64,000 nt of DNA from Paenibacillus sp. 1781tsa1. GTDB taxonomy: Bacteria > Bacillota > Bacilli > Paenibacillales > Paenibacillaceae. The DNA is taken from NCBI RefSeq assembly GCF_024159265.1, contig NZ_JAMYWY010000001.1:5208001-5272000 (forward strand), in the 5' to 3' direction. Position numbers and translations under genes: made by a program. Positions 33,626-41,003 of this stretch are shown piece after piece; the stretch's first letter is position 1, and every line of letters begins with the position of its first letter. The notes beneath the pieces were generated by a model. It did not search any database. It worked only from the letters and a program-made list of their open reading frames with translations, and had not been told where the DNA came from.

Positions 33626-33791
33626 GTTAATCTCTCCTTTGTTTATTAAGGAAGAGGTTAACACATCTATAGAGTGGATGTGGTACGTGAAAGCGGATCA
33701 AATCCATAATATACCATATATATCATAATTCAAAAGATGGTAACATACCTGCCTAAATCAAGTTGAAACTTAAATTTCATCAATTAAGATT

Positions 33792-34886
33792 TCATCTCCA
33801 GTAATTATTAGAGTTTGCACTCAATATTTTATTTCTTTCCAAAATCATATTGTATTCATCTAAATTTTTCATGCAACCATTTATTAATTCTTCAAACTTC
33901 TTGTCTGAATAAACAATAAATTGCGGTATTGGAGGATTTTTGTGATAGCCTTCTCTTACAATATGTGAATATCTGTCTCCTAACAATTTTAAGATTAAAC
34001 CACTCGGAATATTAGTTTTTTCAACCAATTCAAAGGAAAACTCCACTTTTTCAGAAGTTACCAAAAAATCTGTGATTTCTATAATAACTCCATCCAACGG
34101 GGCTACTTCATCGTTATAATATAGACCTATTACTAGTAAATCTTTTAAAGCATTATTCTCTTTGGCTCTAAAAAGCCTCTTAATAGCCGCCTTGCTCAAT
34201 TCTGTCTTCAAAAAGGTGTGTTTATAAGACCCACCTAAAAGTTCATGCCATATTCTACCAAAACGCGGATGTTGGTTATTTGCGTGAAAGACAAAAAACG
34301 GACCTTCGGGTTTTTTTTGTATTTTTTTTTGAAATTGAGGCCTCTCCTCATCTTTTCTTGTATTTATTTTATTGATAATTGTTTCCACCAGTTGAACAGG
34401 GCTGTAATTTCTAGCTTCTAAATATCCAAATCTATCTGTTATCCCCTCAATTCTTGTCAGGTCTAAGCACACCGGCAATATATATTCGCCACCATCATTT
34501 TGTCGCTGTATAGCACTATTTCGCTCCAGATTACACCATGATTTCTTTATGTACATTTCCGAGATAAACATCACACAAAAAGCGGCACCTTTACCAAACA
34601 AATAATCGAGGTACTGGTGTAGGTCTTTCCCCCATAAAGTAGCTTCTTCAAATTTATCATAGAACACTTTAATACCTGTTGATTCCAATTCCTTTGCAAT
34701 AATTTCAACGTAGCCCCTATCTTCTCCAGCAAAGGATAGTGCAACATCATATTCATATTGCGCAATATCTCTTTCATTATCCAAAGCTTGTTCCTCCTTA
34801 TAAACATTCATTTTAGCTACGGAAACTACGTTCCCATTGATCTTTCCACCATTAATAACTATTCCATTATTATAAATAGAAGTCAT
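33792..34886 (-). CDS. TIR-domain protein with N-terminal amyloid-like motif
   Basis: A 364-residue protein. Residues 8-23 are a Gly/Asn beta motif (GIVINGGKINGNVVSV), nearly the same as one near the end of the preceding gene product. Residues 46-165 form a TIR domain (YDVALSFAGEDR, GIKVFYDKFEEATLWGKDL, CVMFISEMYIKKSWCNLE). The WxxxE of the NADase active site is kept (Trp117, Glu121). About 180 C-terminal residues (FFVFHANNQHPRFGRIWHELLGG...) form an unrecognised domain. It probably cleaves or processes NAD+ when activated. Last gene of a four-gene operon; the start ATG follows AAAGGAG, 12 bp behind the upstream stop. Confidence 0.82.
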   Translation of the reverse strand: MTSIYNNGIVINGGKINGNVVSVAKMNVYKEEQALDNERDIAQYEYDVALSFAGEDRGYVEIIAKELESTGIKVFYDKFEEATLWGKDLHQYLDYLFGKGAAFCVMFISEMYIKKSWCNLERNSAIQRQNDGGEYILPVCLDLTRIEGITDRFGYLEARNYSPVQLVETIINKINTRKDEERPQFQKKIQKKPEGPFFVFHANNQHPRFGRIWHELLGGSYKHTFLKTELSKAAIKRLFRAKENNALKDLLVIGLYYNDEVAPLDGVIIEITDFLVTSEKVEFSFELVEKTNIPSGLILKLLGDRYSHIVREGYHKNPPIPQFIVYSDKKFEELINGCMKNLDEYNMILERNKILSANSNNYWR

Positions 34887-34898
34887 TTATTTCTCCTT

Positions 34899-36314
34899 TT
34901 AAATTGAACTTTTTTGAAGAACATTTTTTGCTTGATTTATAATTTTGTTTGTTTGACTTCCTACTGACACTACATCTCCGTGAATCTCTCCACCATTTAT
35001 CGTGATTCCTTGATTGACGATCGATTCTTTACGTTGAACAAATTCAGAAATGTCCACTCCCTGTTCTTCTAAATAATCAATAACACTATCTGTAAAACAA
35101 CGTTCAATTTGTTTTCTATACATATCTAAATCCGACTTTTGAAAGAAATTCTGTAACCTATCGCTTGCCGCCATTTCTCTTATGCTTTCTGAAGCCCCAT
35201 AATCAAACTTTTGATTCTCATCTACTTGCTTGATTAAAGCCTTCTTATCTTTAACTCCAGCAAAGAATGCCATTCCACTTTTATAAGCACGAATAGGAGA
35301 TAGAGGTAAGAGTACAATAGCTGGTAATATTGAAGAAAACCCCATTTTCAAAATACTTCCTAATTTAATTGGAGAATTAAGTTCATCAATCAAATAGAAC
35401 TCAGATTTCAGTGGTGGTAACGCATAATAGTTTGCCTCTACGAATAAATGTTTATCGTTTTTACTCACTCTAAAAAAAGAAGAAAAAATAACATTTCCTT
35501 GCCATCCAACAACTTGTACTGTTTGAAAATATCGTACATTCTCCTCTTGCTTTTCTTTGTACTCATTAAGTAATGAATCCGGCACAACCGAAATTGGAGT
35601 AAGGTGTACGTCTGGAAGGAAACGAATGTCCCCCCGTACTTCACTTCCCTTAACATAAAGCATATCTTTAACAGTTAATTTTGGAATTTGTAAGGATTTC
35701 ATATTTCCATCAACATATTCGTACAAATCACATAAAGAAATAATATCTTCTTGAGTCTGTGCTTCTCCTTTTTTCTCAATACTACATACAAATGACCAAC
35801 CATCAACACGAATTCCCGAGCCTACAAATGGATTGTAGCCACTGTAATATACAACATTGCCATCCTGTAGTTTTTCCAACTCATTAATTCGCTTTTCATA
35901 CTGCAATTCTATTAGTGATTTATTGGAATCTGAATTTTGTATTTTTTTTAAATCTTTCGTAACAATTTGGTAACCTATGTACAAATTAGACCATCTTAGA
36001 AGGATTGCCATTAACCAAGGGTATGTAAACAAAGATAATACAAACTGAAATATTCCAAATAAAACACCAAAAGAATTAAGTGAAGAAATTAGTGACCAAA
36101 TCAACAGGACAGATAACGCAGCTTCAACGATAAAATCTCGTATCTGTCCTTTTAAACAATGCCTAGCAACGAGAGGAACATCAACACCATATGAGGGAGC
36201 AACGAATCGTACGCTACTATCGATAATTTGTTTGAATACTTTAGTGCGGAATCTCGGACTAATTTCTGCTGCTGCACAAAGATACCTTGTAATATCATAT
36301 CTCAACTGGTTCAT
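34899..36314 (-). CDS. Membrane protein with C-terminal amyloid-like motif, defence-operon partner
   Basis: A protein of about 471 residues. It has two membrane helices near residues 62-110 (FIVEAALSVLLIWSLISSLNSFGVLFGIFQFVLSLFTYPWLMAILL) and a further hydrophobic stretch near 330-350. A central region has the motif YYSGYNPFVGSGIRVDGWSF, which I have met in uncharacterised bacterial membrane proteins. At residues 436-451 it carries GITINGGEIHGDVVSV, matching 12 of 16 positions in the N-terminus of the next gene product. It is likely a membrane sensor or effector tied to the TIR protein by this motif. The ATG at 36314 with AAAGGAAAG upstream is preferred to the TTG at 36332. Confidence 0.65.
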   Translation of the reverse strand: MNQLRYDITRYLCAAAEISPRFRTKVFKQIIDSSVRFVAPSYGVDVPLVARHCLKGQIRDFIVEAALSVLLIWSLISSLNSFGVLFGIFQFVLSLFTYPWLMAILLRWSNLYIGYQIVTKDLKKIQNSDSNKSLIELQYEKRINELEKLQDGNVVYYSGYNPFVGSGIRVDGWSFVCSIEKKGEAQTQEDIISLCDLYEYVDGNMKSLQIPKLTVKDMLYVKGSEVRGDIRFLPDVHLTPISVVPDSLLNEYKEKQEENVRYFQTVQVVGWQGNVIFSSFFRVSKNDKHLFVEANYYALPPLKSEFYLIDELNSPIKLGSILKMGFSSILPAIVLLPLSPIRAYKSGMAFFAGVKDKKALIKQVDENQKFDYGASESIREMAASDRLQNFFQKSDLDMYRKQIERCFTDSVIDYLEEQGVDISEFVQRKESIVNQGITINGGEIHGDVVSVGSQTNKIINQAKNVLQKSSI

Positions 36315-36376
36315 CCATATCTTTCCTTTCAAATGAAGCTTGATTTCACTGCTAAAAAAATTAGAATTATCAAATT

Positions 36377-36985
36377 CTACCTTGATTTATTAATCTTATA
36401 ATGGTTAAGTTTTTTGCTTTTATCATAAGCGTTCTCAATATATCGGTTAGGATTCTTAAGGAAGGCCTCTTCATCTACCAATGAAAGGTATGACCCCTGA
36501 AGTGAATCTACTGTTTTACACATTTCACAGAAATACTCTTTCGGCTCCTGATTTAAACGATTGTTAATGATAATGTTGTACAGATAACTGTTATTTGTTT
36601 GTGTTGAAGTATGTCCATCCTGATTAGTTATAGACGTCCTTAACCACTCATATCCTCCGTTGTATTTCATAACAATTCCCAGAACACCATTGGTACCAGA
36701 AGTTTTATCTCCTCGCTTAATTTGCTCTAGTGAATATTCGATTTCCCAGTCAATCCAATTGCTCTTTCTTATATTTGGAGAAATAACAACAATAGTTACT
36801 GAAGTCGAGTAGATCATATCCTTTAACTTTTCTTTAATATATTCGGTAGTTCGATCCGACATATCTGGAGATTCACTTGTTTCTCCTTGATAATATCTTG
36901 CATCATCTTTTAAAGCCCCCACAATACGATCTCTAAGTTCTTTAGCCTCAGAATATTTATACGAGATAAATGTTTTATATGCCAC
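36377..36985 (-). CDS. ThsB-like TIR-fold protein (DUF1863/MTH538 type)
   Basis: A 202-residue protein. It begins MAYKTFISYKYSEAKELRDRIVGAL, then SDRTTEYIKEKLKDMIYSTSVTIVVISPNIRKSNWIDWEIEYSLEQI. This is the TIR-like domain of the Thoeris ThsB family (MTH538/DUF1863). Trp77 and Glu81 keep the WxxxE pattern of NADase-type TIR domains. ThsB proteins sense phage infection and make a cyclic ADP-ribose isomer that activates a SLOG- or Macro-domain effector. The start is GTG after AAGGGGAAAAAAC. It is second in the operon, behind the TIR-SLOG gene. Confidence 0.78.
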   Translation of the reverse strand: MAYKTFISYKYSEAKELRDRIVGALKDDARYYQGETSESPDMSDRTTEYIKEKLKDMIYSTSVTIVVISPNIRKSNWIDWEIEYSLEQIKRGDKTSGTNGVLGIVMKYNGGYEWLRTSITNQDGHTSTQTNNSYLYNIIINNRLNQEPKEYFCEMCKTVDSLQGSYLSLVDEEAFLKNPNRYIENAYDKSKKLNHYKINKSR

Positions 36986-37044
36986 GTTTTTTCCCCTTTG
37001 TTGAATATTACGATATTCCAGTTTAGTTTAAATATTAGATTAGA

Positions 37045-38913
37045 TTAGAAACCCAAAGTTTGCAGAATTTCATCTGCTAAAGATCTGTAATCTAAACTTG
37101 TTAATAATTTGTGATTCTGTTCCTTAGTTAACGTATTAATAGATTTACCACCACTTTCAATCATTTCTTGTGCTAATTCTGAAGAACGTCCTCCCACAGA
37201 TCCAATAATAAAGGCTGGAATGCCTTTATGTTTAGCCAGTTCCAACTCCTCATCAATGCCTGGCTTTATATCAACATGTTGCTTTCCTCCAAGCAAAACT
37301 ATACCAGCTACTTCTTCGTCTGAGATCATCGCCTTGCGCATAGAGGTCAAACTCTCTGCTCGATTATCTTTAATATTATCTGTTGCATATATAGTTGCCT
37401 TGTTAGTCAATTCGTTTATCGTTGCTTGAGTAACAAAGTATTTTGAAATATACATATGAACAGCATTTATGTAATCATCTGGACGTTGTCTTCTAGCTAA
37501 ATCAAGAATCAAATGTTGAAAAGTTGGGTGACTTCCAAAAATAACAATTCCTCCTTTATCCAATACTGCTTTTGAAAAAGAGAAAACAGCATCTGTCAAT
37601 TGTTGCTGAAACTCTGGTTCATAATCTGGGAAAGCACCAGATATAATTATTCCTTTTTTCGGAGTCTTATTTTTATCAGAAGATAAATATTTTTGAAGTG
37701 AGGTTACATATTCATCCACTGAATCTATACAAATAGGTTGTGTGGGAGGAACTGTACTCAAAGATGCACTTGGACCTAACAAAAGCCCTGAATCAAAGTG
37801 ATAACCCAAATCCGGATGAAGTAGGAAACCAAGATCCGAAATTAATGGTTCGAAACTGTTTCTATCCTCATCTTTAGGATTTCTCCCGAAAAGTTGAAAA
37901 ACATGACTCAAGGGGCGTTGATAATAATTTAATCCTTTAATAACTCTAGGAATTTCAACACGATAAATCATATTTTTTTTGTTGATAGGGATCAAATTTA
38001 TTTGTTTAGAACTTGCAAGTTGTTGAATTCTATTAAAATGATCAATAACAGTCATAGCATTCGTTCTGCTTAATTGGAACGCCTTGTGAATTATATCGTC
38101 AATTAAATTCGATGATTCTAAATCGTTTATTTCTGAATTTTCAATTTTATAGTGAGGGCTCCCCCCAGGAATCACTTTAAGCTCCACTCTATTCTCAGCA
38201 GCACCTACTTTAACCCAAATTATAGGGAGATTTAACCCCAGAGCAATTTGAAGTTCTTTTTCTACCCAAATTGATTCACCACATAGAGGCGTATCAATAA
38301 ATATAACAGCATCACTTTTATACAGACTCTTCTCTATCTCCTCTTGTGCATTTTGTCCCACTTTTATACTAATTAAATCCCTAAAAGTCTCTACTTCATT
38401 GACACGTTTTCTAAATTCATTGTAGAATTCCGCGGCAATTTCTTCACCATCTGCCCGACGATGACTTATAAATAGATCCATTCGCTCGACTGACATTGTT
38501 GGCTGAACTTTTGACATAATCAACCGAGTTAGAGAAAAAGCTACTGTATCTCTATTCTTTTCTGTTAGCCTTCTTTGTCGAAGTTGATCAACAACATCAA
38601 AACTCTGAATATGTCCAATCATATCGGCAGGACTGCGTGTTTGTTGATACAAGGATACTGGAATAATAGTACAATTCGTTTCTAATGCTTGCCTTAAAAC
38701 GTACAAGACATTCTGTGAATAATCTTCAGTTTGTTTATTGAAAATAATAAGTACTTCATCAGATTGAATTGAAACTGAATGTAGATGCATCGCAGTTTTG
38801 AGACCTCTGACATCTGTGTGCTCCTCTAATTCAGTGCGTAGCACGTGGTAAAATGATTCAGCGACAGTATCGTTGCCAATTGTAAGATTAGGATGTATTA
38901 GAATAACACTCAT
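37045..38913 (-). CDS. TIR-SLOG protein, Thoeris-like effector/receptor
   Basis: A 622-residue protein, first gene of the operon. Residues 1-135 look like a divergent TIR-like or Rossmann region (VILIHPNLTIGNDTVAESFYHVLR). Residues 145-240 are a TIR domain (MDLFISHRRADGEEIAAEFYNEF, DAVIFIDTPLCGESIWVEKELQIAL) with WxxxE at Trp216/Glu220. Residues 418-590 are a SLOG domain (GIIISGAFPDYE, GGIVIFGSHPTFQHL, and GIVLLGGKQHVDIKPGIDEELELAKHKGIPAFIIGSVGG), the fold that binds cyclic ADP-ribose signals in ThsA. ThsA normally has SIR2 as its enzyme; here a TIR takes that place. The start ATG at 38913 uses GGAG eleven bases upstream; GTG 38925 abuts it. Confidence 0.78.
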   Translation of the reverse strand: MSVILIHPNLTIGNDTVAESFYHVLRTELEEHTDVRGLKTAMHLHSVSIQSDEVLIIFNKQTEDYSQNVLYVLRQALETNCTIIPVSLYQQTRSPADMIGHIQSFDVVDQLRQRRLTEKNRDTVAFSLTRLIMSKVQPTMSVERMDLFISHRRADGEEIAAEFYNEFRKRVNEVETFRDLISIKVGQNAQEEIEKSLYKSDAVIFIDTPLCGESIWVEKELQIALGLNLPIIWVKVGAAENRVELKVIPGGSPHYKIENSEINDLESSNLIDDIIHKAFQLSRTNAMTVIDHFNRIQQLASSKQINLIPINKKNMIYRVEIPRVIKGLNYYQRPLSHVFQLFGRNPKDEDRNSFEPLISDLGFLLHPDLGYHFDSGLLLGPSASLSTVPPTQPICIDSVDEYVTSLQKYLSSDKNKTPKKGIIISGAFPDYEPEFQQQLTDAVFSFSKAVLDKGGIVIFGSHPTFQHLILDLARRQRPDDYINAVHMYISKYFVTQATINELTNKATIYATDNIKDNRAESLTSMRKAMISDEEVAGIVLLGGKQHVDIKPGIDEELELAKHKGIPAFIIGSVGGRSSELAQEMIESGGKSINTLTKEQNHKLLTSLDYRSLADEILQTLGF

Positions 38914-38970
38914 ACTACTGTTCACTCCATTCCCTAGATTAATGTTGTAGATATGTTTTTTGGTATTAAA

Positions 38971-39084
38971 TCATTCATAAACTCCTAGAAATTCATCTCG
39001 TTTTCTATTAATTTCATTGAGTTCCAATTCACTTTCATATTTTTTGTTTTTTCCATCTGTTAAATCATATATAGAAGCTAACTC
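38971..39084 (-). pseudogene. Possible C-terminal relic of a lost gene upstream of TIR operon
   Basis: A 37-codon open stretch ending in TGA encodes a charged helical sequence (DGKNKKYESELELNEINRKRDE) that reads like real protein, but it begins right after a stop codon and has no start. It may be the tail of a gene that once led the defence operon. From here to 39480 the sequence is very AT-rich and I see no other gene. Confidence 0.25.
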
Positions 39085-39560
39085 TTAATACAAAAATTCA
39101 TTCATAACCTACATAGAAAAAGCAATAAATTCATTGAATAAGACCTATTGATCATCAAATAAGAAAGCTATTATACCCATTAATATAGGCCTAATTACTT
39201 ATTCATTATATCTCATCTCATTTGTCGAATGCTGTTGGTTCATGTCTTTTTTATTATTCAGATAATTAGTTTCGAAATAGCATAATACGTAAGATTGAAC
39301 ACCCGAAATTAACGCAACTATTTTATTCTAGATCTTCTCAATCTTCTCCAATTCCCAGATACTTTTAGAGAGTATTGGTTTCTTACATAAATAAGATGCG
39401 TCTTCAGAGGTACATCTTTTTTTGTTATTCTTGTCTAATTTACACATTGAAGTCCAATAACAATTTTTAAATCATCCTCGCGGCTTCCGATAGATCCTAT
39501 GCTCCCCACCCGATCCATATTATTCGTTTACCGGTTCACGATCTTCTCCTTAACGAACAT

Positions 39561-39770
39561 TTATCTCTTCCTGTATGTTAGCGGTGCATCAATAAAGCTT
39601 GCTTCTATTGCCTCCCCACTCCCTCCTTGTGCACCCACATTACTCAATTTCAGCGTATTCGCCATCATCACCGCCATCTCGGATAGACAATGGTTCGAAT
39701 GGACTTTAAAGGTATTGTCTTCGTAACACACTTCAAAACCACCAGCAGAACCGGCTGCTGTACCAAATTT
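39561..39770 (-). pseudogene. Relic of an SLH-domain surface protein
   Basis: The minus strand encodes YEDNTFKVHS...LSEMAVMMANTLK, matching the second SLH repeat of the surface protein at 45826-49365 (YGDNTFKPDRTITRAEMAVMMANAL). ASFIDAPLTY then parallels PSFTDASQTPSW, after which stops interrupt the frame. No start or signal peptide remains. It is a decayed C-terminal fragment of an S-layer-anchored protein at the right edge of the AT-rich island. Confidence 0.55.
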
Positions 39771-39967
39771 CTCTTTACTCGCTTACCATTAATATCCTTC
39801 ACTTTATAAGACATTTTGTTAGTTTACCTATATAACAGCTCTGCAACCGTCTCCTGATCGAACTCCTAATCCTACTACCTATCTTTCTCCCCTCCCCATT
39901 GACAAACCCAAAAAATAAGAATAACCTAATAACGAACTAACCATTCACTATTAAGGAGTCGTTCCCA

Positions 39968-40579
39968 ATGGCGCAAGCCAAGAAAGACGAAGTCAGGAAA
40001 GAGATTGAATACGCGGCGCTCAAGGTCTTTTTTGAAAAAGGCTATGTGGATGCCAAGATGAGCGATATCGCGGATGAGATCAATATTTCCGTGGGCAATA
40101 TCTATACTTATTTTAAGAATAAGAAAGAACTATTCTACGCTGTCGTCCCGCCGGATCTGGTGGATTATTTAAAGAATGTGTTGGTGGAGACAATCCACTT
40201 TGATAACCAGACCTTGTTCGAGGAAACGGATAGCGAGCGAAAGTCGGCGCTGTTGCAGGAGCAGGTGGACGTATTACGGAAATACCGGAATCAGATTGTA
40301 ATCATCTTTGAAAAGAATAAAGGTACTATTTACACCAACGCCAAAAATGAACTTGTTGAGCTGATGATCGAAACTAAGAAGGCCTATCTGAAGAACCAAT
40401 ATAAACGATATGAGATTGGCACTGAGGAGAACCTGATCTTGCTAAACATTCTCGCGCACAACGTGATTGATATGAACCTGGATCTATTGAAGCGGGATAT
40501 GAGCGAGGACAGCCGGAAGCAAATATTCGAAGCGTTGTATGTATACAGACTGTACGGTATGAAGAGTCTCAACGAATAA
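39968..40579 (+). CDS. TetR family transcriptional regulator
   Basis: A 203-residue protein with a TetR HTH at the N-terminus (RKEIEYAALKVFFEKGYVDAKMSDIADEINISVGNIYTYFKNKKELFYAVV) and an all-helical ligand-binding C-terminal part. It is likely a repressor. TAAGGAG lies upstream of the ATG. The amidohydrolase gene follows on the same strand after a repeat-containing leader, and may be its target. Confidence 0.9.
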   Translation: MAQAKKDEVRKEIEYAALKVFFEKGYVDAKMSDIADEINISVGNIYTYFKNKKELFYAVVPPDLVDYLKNVLVETIHFDNQTLFEETDSERKSALLQEQVDVLRKYRNQIVIIFEKNKGTIYTNAKNELVELMIETKKAYLKNQYKRYEIGTEENLILLNILAHNVIDMNLDLLKRDMSEDSRKQIFEALYVYRLYGMKSLNE

Positions 40580-40716
40580 CGCTCCATCTCATCACTTATG
40601 CCGGATAGACAAAGCGTGCAGATCAGATCAACTTCACTTGGTTTGCACGCAAAAAAACATCTAACATTAAGTCGCTCTATTTTTTTGACCCAAAAACGAA
40701 TTAACAATTCATTTTT

Positions 40717-40973
40717 AAGTTGGATATTTACCATTTACCAAACTATTTAAGTTGAACCTACATTTACACGATAACGGAGAGGACAGAAATAACCAGAGGA
40801 AGCGAAGCGTTCGCCTAAAAGCTTTCTGAAAGAAGGCTACATCGGAAGCATACGCTATCACCGGATTTCCCCCTAATAAGAGGGTATCAAAAAAATCTGT
40901 GGATAACAGCGATTCGGAGGTTGTTCTGTCATCGGAGTGATAAGTGTATATACCCATCATTCAACTTATATAG
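40717..40973 (+). repeat. Dispersed intergenic repeat, copy B
   Basis: The leader of the amidohydrolase gene. It matches copy A (31868-32079, opposite orientation) from AAGTTG through TTCAACTTATATAG, with an extra block of about 37 bp between GCCTAAA and TATCACCGG. In both places the repeat ends just before the ribosome site of the next gene, so it probably carries the promoter. Confidence 0.8.
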
Positions 40974-41003
40974 CTTCACCCACACTCTAAGGAGGAACAC
41001 AAC

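Noticed and set aside
33700..39500. Canonical Thoeris (SIR2-SLOG plus TIR), CBASS or retron
   Set aside because: No SIR2 domain, cyclase, reverse transcriptase or msr-msd-like RNA was seen. Only the TIR/SLOG logic is shared with Thoeris.
33700..40000. Prophage or integrative element around the TIR operon
   Set aside because: There is no integrase, transposase, phage structural gene, tRNA end or flanking att-like repeat in the readable sequence.
40606..40655. GCGTGCA...TGCACGC hairpin after the TetR gene
   Set aside because: The arm is followed by a run of A on the plus strand and only a weak T-run on the minus strand, with no gene to terminate there.
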